Source: Paratinospora sagittata (Eukaryota > Streptophyta > Magnoliopsida > Ranunculales > Menispermaceae). Taken from it: a DNA stretch of 64,000 bases. Position 1 is the stretch's first letter. Each line of letters opens with the position of its first letter. The notes under the pieces are model-generated. The model was given only the letters and a program-made list of their open reading frames with translations, did no database searches and was not told the DNA's origin. Shown one piece after another: positions 36,678 through 48,945 of the stretch. The stretch spans positions 10,699,001 through 10,763,000 of the forward strand of contig CM069597.1 in the NCBI GenBank assembly GCA_035771175.1. The letters are read 5' to 3'. The translations under genes and the position numbers were made by a program.

Positions 36678-37822
36678 TCAGATTAACCTAGGTTTGGCAT
36701 CCTTCTTAGTAAGAAGGTATCTCAATGCAACATGATCTGAATAAATGATGACCTTAGATCCTAAGAGATAGGACCTAAACTTTTCTAAGGAAAACACAAC
36801 AGCTAAAAGTTTTTTCTCATTGGTAGAATAGTTCAATTGTGTATCAGTAAGAGTCTTACTGGCATAATAAATCACATGAGGTAATTTATCTATGCTTTGT
36901 CCTAAGACTGCACCAATAGCATAATCTAAGGCATCACACGTTATTTCAAATGGTGCATTCCAAAAAAGTGGCCTACTGATGGGAGCAGAAGTGAGTTCAG
37001 ACTTAAGACGAGTAAAAGCCTCTGAATAAGGTTCATCAAAAGCGAATGGGACATTCTTGGCTAATAAACTGCAATGGGGCCTAGAAATCTTGCTAAAATC
37101 CTTCATGAATCTTCTCTAAAATCCAGAATGCCCCAAAAAAAATCTGACCTCCCTAATAGTCTTAGGAGGTGGAAGATTAGAAATTAAATCAACTTTAGCT
37201 TTGTCGACCTCAATTCCTTCTTGCGAGATGATACTCCCTAACACAATTCCCTTTTGAACCATAAAATGACATTTTTCCCAATTTAGAACAAGATTTTTTT
37301 TTGGCATCTTTTCATTACCAGCCTCAAATGATTCAAACATTCATCAAAGGAAGATCCAAATATTGAAAATTCATCCATAAAAACTTCCATAAACCTCTCT
37401 ACCATGTCAGAGAAAATATTAATCATACATCGCTGAAAAGTTGCAGGTGCATTACACAATCCAAAAGGCCTCCTTTTATAGGCAAAGGTTCCAAAAGGAC
37501 AAGTGAAAGTGGTCTTTTCTTGGTCCACTGGGGCAATGGCAATTTGGCTATAATCGGAATATCCATCAAGTAAACAATAATATGCATGTCCGGCCAACCT
37601 TTCAAGCATTTGATCAATGAATGGTAGAGGAAAATGATCTTTCCTTGTAATCGCATTCAGCTTGCGGTAATCAATGCATACACGGCACCCGATAGTCACT
37701 CGCATGGGGATCAATTCATTGTCCTCATTCTCAATCATTGTAATTCCAGACTTCTTTGGGACAACTTGGATCGAATTAACCCATGAACTGTCAGAAATGG
37801 GGTAAATGATCCCTACATCCAA
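36678..37822 (-). pseudogene. Athila reverse transcriptase and RNase H
   Basis: RT (37822-37116, two frames): [53 protein letters not shown], and a catalytic box reading FMDE instead of F/YxDD, so the second Asp is lost. RNase H (37106-36678): [55 protein letters not shown] and [14 protein letters not shown]; the Asp in ITCDALD is present. A frameshift near 37290 and a stop near 37115 separate the domains. Confidence 0.88.
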
Positions 37823-38084
37823 TAATTTTTAAATCTCATATCTCACTACTTCCCGCATGTTAGGATTTAACCTATGTTGCATTTCCCCAGAAGTTTCTTC
37901 ATTATCCTCCAAATGAATTCAATGTTGGCAAACAGTTGGACCAATACCCTTAATATCGCTTATGGACCACCCTATAGCTTTCTTATGGTTCCTCATAACA
38001 TCTAGAAGCTTTTCTTCTTGCATTGGATCTAGAAGAGAGGCTATGATGACATGCAAGATCTTCTCTGGACCTAAAAACACATAT

Positions 38085-38640
38085 TTAAAAAGATGGAACT
38101 ACATGAGGCTCAATACTAGACATAGATAATTGAGGCCTAAGTAGAAGATATTCTACATATGTGGCATCTAGACTAGCCACATGTTCCTTCAACTGCATGG
38201 GCACATCACAGCTTTGAGGCAAACTGAGTACTGAGGGATCATCTAAGGTCTGCTCAAGAAACATGTCATGCACCAAACTCTCAATCACATTGACATAATG
38301 GGTATCCTCAAAGTCTGGTGGATGTTGTCCATCTCTACAGTTGATGATTGCATTAGATGTGGCCAAGAATGGGCGCCCAAGATGATGGGTATCTTGTTAC
38401 CCAGATCAGAAACTGGTTGAGTATCCAAAACAATGAAATCTACAGGGAAAAAGAATTTCTCAACCTATGGGGGAACATCCTCAACCATACTTCTTGGAAT
38501 CTCGACAGAACGGTCAGCTAACTGGAGAGTAATAGAGGTAGGTTTTAGTTCTCTAAGGCCTAGTTGAGTATACATTGAGTATAGAAGCAAGTTAACACTT
38601 GTTCCAAGATCTAGGAGTGCCCTATCGATATGATGCTGAC
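38085..38640 (-). pseudogene. Athila protease region and protease-RT linker
   Basis: The minus strand at 38620-38600 reads LLDLGTSVN, the aspartic-protease active-site motif of Ty3 elements, followed by PTSITLQLADRSV and FFFPVDFIVLDTQP. A stop near 38468 interrupts it. The frame 38366-38085, with ATSNAIINCRDG at its start, is the end of the protease domain and the acidic linker to RT. Confidence 0.75.
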
Positions 38641-38724
38641 TAATGACACATGAAATGGTAGGGCAACCAGGATCCTTATACTTGGGTGGTATATTATGTT
38701 GCAGGATAGAACTAACCTACTCAG

Positions 38725-40518
38725 CTAAGAAGGCCTTTTTTGCACATTATTAAGCATGCGCTTATGTGTGCACATTTCTTTCAGAAATTTGGCATAAGAA
38801 GGAACTTGCTTAATGGCATCAAGTAATGGAATATTAATTTTGACATTTTGGAGCAAGTCCATTATGTCACTAGCATGAGTATCCTTCTTAGCCTGAGTTA
38901 ACACCTTTGAGGAAATGGGGTTTTGGATCATAGGGAGGAGGCTTATCAATGAGTGCTCTGGACTCAGTAGGCTTTTCATTATCCTTGGGGATTTTCTTTT
39001 CAGGTTTAACTCTCTCAGAGTTCTCCCTAGTTTTTAGCCCAACATGATTATCAATGACTTTTCCACTCCTTAGGGTAATAATGGATTTGGCTTCCTCATG
39101 AGGTGTCATGGATGACATGCCTATCTCATATTGACCCTTTGGGTTTGGCACTGGCTGACTTGGGAACTTCCCATTCTCCCTTTGATTTAGTGTGGTTGAC
39201 ATTTGTCCCATTTTGTGCTCTAGCTTAGATATGGATTGCCTAGTATTATTTTGGGATTGAACCATGTTATTTTGGAATTGAATACTACTTTGCATGAACA
39301 GATTCAGGGTCTTTTCCAAAGATGGTTTCCTTGGTTGTTGAGGTACATGTGCACTTGAAGATGGGAAACCTGAGGTAGGTAACACTGATGATCTGAGATT
39401 AGGGGCAGAATTTTGGAACCCTGGTAGGCCCAAATGTTGACCTATGATCAAAGATAGATTTGGGTGTTGCCTAGCAAATTGGGGTTGTAAGTGTCCCCGT
39501 AAAAAATGTTGCTAGGACCTCGGTATGAATTCAGAGAATTGACTTACTCCGAATAGAAACTAGGGAATATCTGGCTTGATGGACAAGATAAGGCAAAGTG
39601 AGCATTGCTAGAACATATTGAGCAAATCTCCTGAGGATTGGGTGCAACTGGGTTTTTCCTCATGATAAAGGGGATAACCCTCTTAGTCAATGAATCTAAC
39701 ATATCCTCTATATCAGAAGATGTTTTAACTTCATAAAGGCCTCATTTCTTAGGTCCAGATTTGTTATACCTACTATAATCATATTCCTGTGAATTTTCTA
39801 ACAATGTCTCAAACAAATACCATGCCTCATGTGCAGGCTTAGTCATTAAGGCACCTTCAGCGGTGGCATCAATTATTTGTCTATTCTGTGGGAGTAGGCC
39901 ATCATAAAAGTACAAAATAAGTTGCAACTTCTCAAAAGCATGATGAGGACACTTAAGGAGTAAGTCTTTCCACCTTTCCCAACATTCATGAAAGTGTTCA
40001 CCCTCTCTCTGATTGAAGTCTATGATTTCTCTATGGAGGGCATTGGTCTTGTGAACAGGGAAGAAGTTTTGTAGGAATTTCTAGGATAGTTGATCCCAAG
40101 AATTAATGGTCCCAACTTCTAAGGAGTTAAGCCAAGCCTTAGCTTTATCCTTCAATGAGAATGGGAATAACCTAAGTTTGATGGAATTGTCAGAGAAGTT
40201 TTGGAATTTGAACGTAGCACAAATGTTTAAGAACTCCTTGACATGATGATATGGGTCTTCCCTATCTAGGCCATAGAATGTGGGCAAAAGTTGAATAGTT
40301 GTAGGTTTCAACTTGAAGTGTGTTGTTGTGGTAGGTGGGAACAAGATACATGAGGGAGAATCGAGATGGACTAGAATAGAGTAATCTCTTAGAGGTTTTC
40401 TCTCAACGTTATCTTCAGCCATCTCAAGCACTAGATTATTCTTGAATCTATGAACCAAACTTTCAATGTCAGGGTTAAATGGTACTAACTCAGGGTTTTG
40501 TGACCGTCTACCTTGCAT
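38725..40518 (-). pseudogene. Athila gag
   Basis: Starts near 40518 (MQGRRSQNPELVPFNP). The gag core follows: PTFYGLDREDPYHHVKEFLNIC, FPFSLKDKAKAWLNSL, FNQREGEHFHECWERWKDLL and FYDGLLPQNRQIIDATAEGAL. A CCHC-type knuckle (C-x2-C-x4-H-x4-C, CSICSSNAHFALSC) lies near 39600. Stops at about 40083 and 39742 and frameshifts near 39480-38890 split it into pieces. Assembly and RNA packaging would be its role; this copy is dead. Confidence 0.85.
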
Positions 40519-41264
40519 GCACTAAAGGAAACTAAGTTAAAATGTGACTCACCTATGAGCAATCTAAACTCTATGCAAACAACAAAGCAACCCCTAGATA
40601 CTAACAAACAACTCCAAACAGAACATGAGATCAATGGGTTGACACACACCTAAAGAACTAGACAGCTCCTATAGAAAATGCCACAAGCCTCCAACTCGGT
40701 GTTCCAGACAAGTTAACAAGATCAGCCTCCAGGTTGTGGGGTGGGTCACATGTACTGGGCAAGGTCCTCTTAAATCACCTGACTCGTCGAGCAGCATAGC
40801 TGCCTCCCTTTCACAATTCAATGTTACCGGAGACAAGGCTTTTCTAGACATCAACTAGCCCAATCCAATGAAATTGGCGCAACTTATGTCCAAATTTTCC
40901 CTAAAGAGCTCAATACAATACCTAAGGCCGATTTGATACTTGCTTTTAATTAACCCTAATCTACTGGCTTGGGTGCATACACAAGTGGTGGTCAACCTAA
41001 TTCCGGACCAGGTGTGGTGATGAAATCCACCCCTGATCTTAATTGGGGACGTACCCTTTACTAACCATTTATGAAAATATTTAACCTCCACAACAAAGTT
41101 TCCAAGTAAGGTATGATGCAAAGCCCTAATTATGCAATTTCTAATCCTAAAGTTCTATTTCTATATGAGCAGCAATACGGAAATCCTAATCTAGGTGATC
41201 TTCGATCATATAAGGCATATAATTAATTAAATTTTATTCCAAAAATAAAGTGATTTATCACCAA

Positions 41265-41282
41265 TCCCCAGCAACGGCGCCA
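41265..41282 (-). promoter_or_regulatory. Primer binding site, tRNA-Asp type
   Basis: On the minus strand this reads TGGCGCCGTTGCTGGGGA, one base from the primer site TGGCGCCGTTGCCGGGGA common to Athila/Tat elements. It is six bases downstream of the 5' LTR. Confidence 0.85.
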
Positions 41283-41288
41283 AAAACT

Positions 41289-42472
41289 TGATGTAATCTT
41301 TTGAATAGATCAATAAAAACAATACTTGCAAGCGCACAAGATAAGTTGTAGCACTAGACAAGATCGATCCACAAGGATTGGGCAAGTCACTTTAGGTTTT
41401 TAGAAAATAAATTAAATATTATACACTAAATAAGTCTAAGAAAAATCATGGTTGTTTCTAACATCCCAAGACTTTGAACGCAATAAATAAATAAAAATTA
41501 AAACAAAATTTAAATAAACTTTAAATGGAAATAAAGCAATTAAATGAACAAAAATAGAGCAATAAATAAGAAGAAGTAAATACAAGAAAGACAGAAAAAA
41601 TAGAAATTACTGAAAATAAAACTTTATTAATGTAAAATAAAAAGAAGAAAACTTACAAAACTCCAAATCCTTGGGCAATGTCACCTTACCCAAAGCTTGA
41701 ATGAGCAACTAAAAATAAATCTAACCTAAACAATAAAAATAAAAATGAGAGTAGAGATGAGATCCATTCTCTTGAAATTTAATCCTATTTATAGATGTGC
41801 CCACCTCTTGATTTTCAAAAACAAAATTACATCCACCACCTATTATTCTCTAAAAAATATCATCTAAAAATGGTCATTTTCTAAATTACATAAAGATTTT
41901 TTTCAATCAAGAAAATAATAAGAAGATTGTGCCCATATGTAGAGAAAATTCATTTTTCTTCTTTTTGACATGTGTGACATCTTCTTCCATAAATGGGTTG
42001 ATATGAGCTCAATTGGATCTTCATCAAAGATTGCAACCATGTTGGCCCCTTTTTTCAAAATCTTTAAGTTGATTAGAATCCAACCAAATGGACTCAGATT
42101 GATCATTTAAGCCTTGTTGGGTCTAACGTCTCGACTTCTCCACATCTGGTCCATGTAGATATGTGGTATAGATCTTCCTGAAATATGCAATCTCATCCTT
42201 TCATCCTGAAAATATATAAAAAAAATACTTGAAGACCAAGTGAGACACCAACATACCCGAAAATAAATAAAAGCTCAATGATTTTATTAAAAGAAAATTA
42301 AAATAAAATATAAAAAATGCATTATTAAAGTAGCCCAAAATGTCCTAAAAATTCTAAAATGTGACCTAAAGATTTTTTATTATTTATTTCTATTTTTTAT
42401 TCTTTTATTTTATTTTCTAGCCTATAAGTACTAAAAATAGGGATAAAAATATGCAAAATAGTGACTTCATCA
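41289..42472 (-). repeat. 5' LTR of the Athila element
   Basis: On its own strand it runs TGATGAAGTCAC...AAGATTACATCA, 1184 bp, with matching inverted partners at 32828-34327 and 31478-32827. The flank beyond 42472 is host sequence (downstream of the RETICULATA-related exon). Confidence 0.82.
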
Positions 42473-42580
42473 ATAAATGAAAAAAAAAGGAAAAACCTCT
42501 CTTTGCTTTAAAAGCAAAATAGAGCAACAAGATTAAGTAACAAATTAACTTTAACTTACAAGTGGATTGGTGGTAAATGG

Positions 42581-42831
42581 CTATTGTTCTGATAATGTTG
42601 TTCTCCCTCCACCAGCTGCTGCTTCTTTTCCGCTCTCTATCGATGCATCAACCTTGCTCTCATCAACCTTTTGCGCTCCTGTCAACCTTGCCAACACCAC
42701 AAACGAAACTCCACCAAGAACATTATTCAAGCACCTCAAGATCACAACAGAGCTCTTAAACATTAAAGGAGGTAGGCCCTTCGCTAGCAAAAATTCCAAG
42801 CCATTCAACCTCTGATACCTAAAATTACTAC
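42581..42831 (-). pseudogene. Last exon of a RETICULATA-related (DUF3411) gene, truncated by an LTR
   Basis: From 42831 down to a TAG at 42583-42581 the minus strand is open for about 83 residues: SNFRYQRLNGLEFLLAKGLPP, then VVILRCLNNVLGGVSFVVLARLTGAQ, then an Asp/Glu/Lys/Ala-rich tail. The pattern RYQ..NG.E....R..NN.LGG..FV..ARL.G.Q fits the C-terminus of the plastid membrane RETICULATA-related family (DUF3411), known in leaf reticulation and plastid function. Upstream coding sequence is absent: the LTR 42832-44228 starts exactly where the exon breaks off, and no RETICULATA-like frame is seen beyond. It could instead be a captured fragment. Family call by eye. Confidence 0.6.
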
Positions 42832-44228
42832 TGTAATACCCTAAGTTTGCACACAAAAAAAACAAATATTTGAACTTTGGGCACCTGCCCGGACGATCAT
42901 GCTGGGTGCCCGAACGTTTGGGCAGTCCGCCCGAAGGTTTGGGCACCTTTTTGGTTATAAAAAGCCACCCCCCCTTTGGTATTTTTCTCACCAATCACTT
43001 GTTGATTTCTCTCTCTCTCTCACTTTCCTTGAGTTTTTCTCTTATCTCTTTGAGACTCTCTTCGCGGTGCAACGCGGTTCTACTCGGGGGAAGGCGCCAG
43101 ATCTAGAAGGAGTTATTATCTGAAGGTGGGGTACGAAACATGGGTTTGCGTGTCTTATGACTTTTTTTAAAGTTTACATTCATTTATCATTATGTCTACT
43201 ATTCATTTACACTGCATTATTGCGTATAATGTTCATACTTGTCATACTTATGCCCGTATATTTGGAGTTCATGTATTACGTTGTTACTCTGCCGGATTAG
43301 AGGTCAATCTAGCTCAACCAGACTTAGTCTTGTCCTTAGTAACTTTAAATAGCGAACAGGAGGCAGCGTGCTGCTCTAGACGATTAGTATTTAAGTAGAC
43401 CCCGTGTCTCACCTCTCAAATGGAGACTGATCTGGTTGGTCTTATTTGAAAGCTATCAGGTTGTATAAGTGATACTAAACATCCTAACTGTGCACGTGGT
43501 GATATTGAACTTATAAGAATCACCAAAAGTTGTCAAGTCCTATATAATGTTAGTAAAGACCGGACCTGTTCATGCATTGGCATCATACATATGCACCACC
43601 TAGGGACGTAAGTGGTTTATGAACCACAAAATAGTTAGAAACAATGCTCACTATTATTGACATTTCTCTAGAGAGGGACGCACAATGAGAACCTGGGATC
43701 ACCTGCGGATGAACATTTGTACGTGAATCTAGGGCGTCGTTCCTAAGGAGGGACGTACAATGAGAACCCGGGTTTACCTGGGGATGGACATTTGTACGTG
43801 AACTCAAGCAACGTACAACATTGGAACCATTACGAGACAGTGTCATGCATACATACATGTATTGATTATGATGCTCTGATGTGTATTTGTGATATTTGAT
43901 TATGAAGTTTCCTTTATTAATTGTCGTATTCACGAACTATTTTACCCACTGGGTGAGTAGCTCACCCCATTGTTAACCAATTTTTCAAGAGATTATGGTG
44001 GATTAGGTGCAGGTTTTTGGACCCAAATTTTTGTACCCTTTGTTTATTCATTGGGGATTTTGGGAGGATGTTCCCTTTACTATTTCATGTACAAAAATAT
44101 ATTATGAAATTAATGAAATCAGACTTGTACTTAATTGTGTACCTGCACACTCGGTTATTGTTATAATGCATTCGCACCCCGTCTGTGAGTGTTCCGCCGG
44201 TTTAGGCGCATCCGGGCGGGGTGTGACA
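42832..44228 (+). repeat. 5' LTR of the plus-strand non-autonomous element
   Basis: Runs TGTAATACCCTAAG...GGGCGGGGTGTGACA. Contains the conserved 3' block CCCACTGGGTGAGTAGCTCACCCCATTGTTAACC (43946-43979). A primer site follows five bases downstream, so this is a 5' LTR. The ORFs on both strands inside it (for example 43583-43933) are shadows. Confidence 0.85.
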
Positions 44229-44233
44229 TTTAA

Positions 44234-44244
44234 TGGTATCAGAG
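44234..44244 (+). promoter_or_regulatory. Primer binding site, tRNA-iMet type
   Basis: TGGTATCAGAG, five bases after the LTR end GTGACA. Confidence 0.85.
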
Positions 44245-44339
44245 AGAAAGGTCCACGACACGCCCAAGTTCACCAATTAGGAGAAGAAAATTAATTTTAG
44301 ATATACATATGAATTATATATAGTTAAGGTTTTTATTAA

Positions 44340-44381
44340 ATATATATATCTAGATAACTATATAGTTTTTATATAGTTTAG

Positions 44382-44436
<55 letters not shown>

Positions 44437-44530
44437 TGATTTATGAAAATAATATATATATAGGTAAGATTTATAATATATATAAATTTATATATCTATA
44501 AATATATGAGATATATGTATATATAACTTG
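44340..44530. repeat. AT-dinucleotide microsatellite in the element leader
   Basis: (TA)n runs, the longest about 44384-44431, between primer site and ORF. Position equivalent to 30170-30440. Confidence 0.9.
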
Positions 44531-44626
44531 TTGCTAATATTATCCAGCAAACAAGGCATAAATCTTTAAAATTTTAGGAATATATTTTGTGTATTTTACA
44601 AGTTTTATCTTCCTTTCAATAAGATA

Positions 44627-46216
44627 ATGGCCTCAAGTGAAGGAACGACTTCCAATAGTCGGGAACCGATTTTCATAAGACTTACGAAACTTTCCAAATG
44701 GGAGGTTATGACTATGAGGAGTATCGACAATAGAGATCTCTGCCTCTGTCATATCCTTCACGACAAACTCTCAAAACTGGGGTGGCTGAATATAACAAAA
44801 GTTGAGGGTTACGTCTCCTTCAACTTAGTGAAGTATTTTTACGAATCCATGAATTGCGTGGGACTTCAAGAAGATGGGATCACTCCTATCTTGGAAACAA
44901 TGATCAAGGGAGTAAAGATTTCCATTAGCTTCAAAACTATTTCACGACTTATGGAAATCCCAATAGGAGACAAGATCATTGATCCACACGTACCCTAGAC
45001 GGTTGTAGAGATCGCGGAATCCAAGGAACAATTGTTCAATTTCCTTGCCAACAAGCCATACACCCAAATGACGTACGCCCACCTCCCAAATAATCTCCTT
45101 AAACCACCTCTTGCTGGCCTTGGAAAGATCGTTTTCGGCAACATCTTGCTAAAATTGGTGACTAGAGGATCCAGGACAAGAGCTCAACTTCTTGTGCTAT
45201 ACTGCATAGAAAAAGGAATCTTTATCTCCTTACCTCACATTATCATCCAGCAAATGTTACGGGTGATTCAAAACCCTACGAAGAAGGAACTCCTCGGCTA
45301 CGGAGTCTTGATAATGAGGATGCTATGGGAGGCAAACATCAATACTTTTGATGAATCTTCGAACCAGATCACTAATGTTGTTACAATATCCTCCATCTCA
45401 AAGACTTTCGTCTTAAGGAAAGGGGTGACTGACGAAGAAATTTTTGGTGCGACTTTTGGGAGAAATAGCGGACGAGCTTGAGATAACAATGGACGTTGTC
45501 AACGAAAAAGTCGACACAAGATTCCAATTAGGGAAGCACCAGTTAATGAACCATACCAGAACACAACAACAAACCCAGCCCCAAATAATGATCAGCCCGA
45601 TCATCTATTCTCCGAAGATGATCTTTTTTGGCAACCTCAGTCAACCTCAAACAAATCAGGATGGATAGGGAGTTCCTGTGAATCCACCTTCCTGGAACCT
45701 CCCAACCCAAGGCAATACGACGTACCAAAGGTTCCCAACTCCTAAAGTACCATGTCATCTAGTTCCACAAGTTCCTGTGAAACAACTGCAACAAAATTGG
45801 ACGGCACCAAACTTGGATGACAGGATATCCCGATGAATCCACTATTTCAAAATGTTCCAGCTCAAACACATCCAACCATCCAAGAAGTCCCAATTAGGGA
45901 GTCTTCATATAATCAAACTAATTACCCTCCACCTATGAGTCAACCATACGGCCAACATTTTCCACCAATTCCTACAGTCTATCCTCCAACTATAAGACAG
46001 ACAACTTACCAACCATCAATGGGGCAACTGACAAATCCATTTGACCAGTTAAATGTGATTGTATCTAGTCTTGCTCGGATGCAGGAGACCAAGAATGCTT
46101 TGATAACATGTGTGCAAGGCATAATAGAAGAGCGAACATCTTCTCAACGTTCTTCTGGTAGTCGTTCTGTAACTAACAGAAGGTCTAGGAGAAGCAGTAG
46201 TAGGCGGGAAAATTAG
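44627..46216 (+). pseudogene. 'Putative plant transposon protein' ORF and Pro/Gln-rich tail, plus-strand copy
   Basis: ATG 44627 starts MASSEGTTSNSREP. A TAG at 44996-44998 replaces a Gln codon kept in the minus copy. The domain resumes with PLAGLGKIVFGNIL and RAQLLVLYC and stays open to 45481. Near 45444 the reading changes frame to one encoding ADELEITMDVVNEKV and a Gln/Pro-rich tail (YPPPMSQPYGQ, PIPTVYPPTIRQ), ending in a Ser/Arg-rich, probably RNA-binding, C-terminus with a TAG at 46214-46216. The same frame change occurs in the minus copy. It is gag-like in position, but no function can be claimed. No 3' LTR was found to the right. Confidence 0.72.
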
Positions 46217-46974
46217 GAATGATTACTAGAATTGTAACTATTTTCTTTTTATGAAGGAAATGTTTGTTTGAGACTATGTTTGGTGGGCTGACTTGCAACC
46301 ATTTTTTTCTTTTGTATCACTAACTTTGGAGTGGTATAGGGCACAACAAAATTGGAAGATACTAAATATAATGTGGAAGTAAGAAAACCCGCGTCCTTAT
46401 GTTAAAAGAAACATCTGGGAAAAGTTGAATTACTAACATTATCACTAAGTTTACACGATATGGGACGAGTAAACTCGGACGATACTCTCATTTCCCGTCA
46501 ATGTTTTATAGAGACCGTGTTCATACAACTTAACTTGGTTGAAACCCTTATTACCAAATTCATGTGGTATGGGACACACGAATTTGGATAATAGTCGAAA
46601 AGATTAAGTGAAAGAGTTTGAATACATAAAATTGCGATAAAACATTAGATTATGATATTTACCGAGGATAATCTTCGAATTTCTATGACTTGTATGGATT
46701 TTCAAAGAAATATGTATGTATGTTCACAAAAACCAGAACTTTCTAACCTTGTTTTATACTTATAATATGAACATTCTAACCTTGTTTTACACCATGGCCA
46801 AACATACGAGGCACATAAGATTTTTTGATTCCTCAACAAAAACCTTACACAATACCTAAAAAAATAGGTGGTTTTATATTGTAGTACTCTCGAACTTATT
46901 GCTGAGAATATATAACACTATACTTGGCTATAGTTCCTAAATCATGGTTTTATTTTCTCCTTGCCAGTGAGAAA
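46217..46974. other. Non-coding sequence between two Ty3-type elements
   Basis: No gene is visible. Probably the 3' untranslated part of the element ending at 46216, plus the leader of the gag at 46975. Phrases such as GTATGGGACACACGAATTTGG and GATATGGGACGAGTAAACTCGG (about 46455-46600) are imperfect repeats of each other. Confidence 0.5.
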
Positions 46975-48465
46975 ATGCAAACCAGGAAGAGAGGAAGGCC
47001 ACGCACAGTCCGTCCAACAGAGGAGGCACCACCTGTAGTTCAAAATTTGGAATCGCCGCCTCCGAGGACAGAGCAGGCCACACATGACACCGCCACTACG
47101 TCTGGGCAGGCAGTGCCACCTCAGCCCACATCCTTTGTCATGCCTTCGAGCATGGAAGTCAGTAGTTACTGTACAAGCACCTGTACGATTTGGGTCAGAG
47201 AGCCAAACTGACTGGATCACGAAGTACAAGAGGCTACAGCCCCTTATTTTTGCTGGCACCATTGATGCGGAAGAGGCGCAAAAATGGCTTGATGAGACAA
47301 AAAAGGCTCTTGAGGCGATAAGAATCGAAGAGGGTCGAAAGATTTCACTTGCGGCCTACCAACTTGTTGGTGGAGCAAATACATGGTGGATTACAGTGAA
47401 GGAAGACCCGATGACTAATGTAGCAAACATGACTTGGCAGCAGTTTGAGTCATTGTTCATCGATGAGTACTTCCCTAGTGCTGTGAAGAGGCAGAAGTGC
47501 TAAGAGTTTGCCAGGCTATACCATGGTAGCATGACAGTCAGAGAGTATGTTGTCTGGTTAAAAGAATTATTGGTCTACTTTCTCTCTCCACCATCTCAAC
47601 AGAGCAAGATAAAATTGAGAAATTCTACAACGGTATTCATCCTGACATCCGAAAAGCCCAGTCGATCTTGGATCTCAAGATTTATAGGGAGGTCATTGAC
47701 AAGGCTATGAGCTTTGAGTAGGAAAAGATTGAACAGGAGCAGAGAATGAATATAGAAAAACGGTCGGCAACATTTTCCCAATAGGGCTGGCGGTAGGGCA
47801 ACAAGAAGAAGCCCTACTATAATAAAAAACCCAGCCCTCCCAGCCCTTTTTCAGAAGAATCAGGCCATGACACTTACAGCTGAACCGTCTAACCCTAGCC
47901 ATCAGGGTTTTCGTAATCATGGCCGAGGAGGTTGTAATGGAAGGGTTGGTCGTCGAAATGACAATGGCAGGGGGGGTGAGCAGCACCATAATCATCATGG
48001 CCATCAGAACCAGCAATAGGCGCTTCAGCAGCAGAGGCTGACTTGTTACAACTGCGGGCAGCAGGGCCATGTAAGAAATGCCTGCCCTCACTCTCAGCAA
48101 CCGCGAAAACCTGTTCCCCCTGTTCCAGTCCAACAAGCCCCACTTGCTGCTAATGCCCAACCCAGGCAGAACCTGTAAAACCAAGGCAGAGCATTTTTCA
48201 TCACTCAACCTAGAAAATAATGTAGTCGAAGGTACATTTTCCTTGTTCAATACAATGGTGCATGTCTTGTTCAATTCAGGTACTACGCACTCTTTTATAT
48301 CTTCTGCATTGGTAAGGCATTTGGGGTTGCATCCTGAACCCACAGACATCACAATCCATGTCACATCACCATTAGGATCTGGTGCTGACGTGAATTTGTA
48401 GTGTTCTCGATGTGAGCTTCAAATGTCAGAACATATAATATATGCAGATCTTTTTGTGATAGACT
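46975..48465 (+). pseudogene. Tekay-type Ty3 gag and protease (5' part of gag-pol)
   Basis: ATG 46975 (MQTRKRGRPR) opens a basic, Pro-rich N-terminus. After a frameshift near 47165 the gag core follows: FAGTIDAEEAQKWLDETKKAL, GGANTWWITVKED, TWQQFESLFIDEYFPSAVKRQK, then EFARLYHGSMTVREYVV after a TAA at 47501. A CCHC knuckle (CYNCGQQGHVRNAC) lies at about 48049-48091. The protease site reads LFNSGTTHSFIS, so the catalytic Asp is Asn. The frame reaches the protease strand ADLFVI and is cut at 48465 by an LTR fragment. Several stops and frameshifts make it inactive. Confidence 0.82.
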
Positions 48466-48945
48466 GGGTTACATATATTCCCAGGCGAGGTACGTATAAT
48501 GAGAACCTGGGACGAATCCTGAAGAGGGACATTATACGGGAACCCAGGACAGTACTGGGCCATGAATTTCCTTGAGACGGTGTGTTGTGTGTGTCTACCC
48601 ATTTCATGCATTTATATGATTGATGATGATTGTATTTTTTATCTTATGATTATGATTATGATGAACTCTTTATAAATTGACATAATCCACGGAATATTTA
48701 TTTTTCCACTGAGCGATGGCTCATCCCGTTGTCAACCATTTTTCAGGAGCTTGACGCGGTCTGGATGAGGGTTGCATGGGCCCTAATTTTGTGTGTACCT
48801 TAACTAATTGTTGTATTAGTTAAGATAATTTGGGAGTGTGTTTCCGTAAGTGGTAGTTTTCATAATGCCCGCTTTGTACTCAACTTCTATGTAATAAATG
48901 AAAAAAACATTTGTTACATTGTGTTCCTGCGCATACATTTACAGA
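48466..48945 (+). repeat. Tekay LTR fragment
   Basis: Closely matches 59531-59970 of the Tekay 3' LTR, from GACTGGGTTACATATATTCCC through the ACTGAGCGATGGCTCATCCCGTTGTCAACC block to ATTGTGTTCCTGCGC. It lacks both true LTR ends, so it arrived by rearrangement or deletion. Confidence 0.8.

Larger units (their letters stand above)
32828..42472 (-). mobile_element. Athila-type Ty3 retrotransposon, degenerate, minus strand
   Basis: Order on the minus strand: 5' LTR (42472-41289), primer site (41282-41265), gag (40518-38725), protease (about 38640), RT and RNase H (37822-36678), integrase (about 36210-35443), polypurine tract (about 34345-34328), 3' LTR (34327-32828). Many stops and frameshifts show that it is old and inactive. 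The Athila assignment rests on the tRNA-Asp-type primer site and the RT/integrase wording. Leader and tail sequences carry no further recognisable gene, including 34330-35440 and 40520-41260. Confidence 0.88.
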
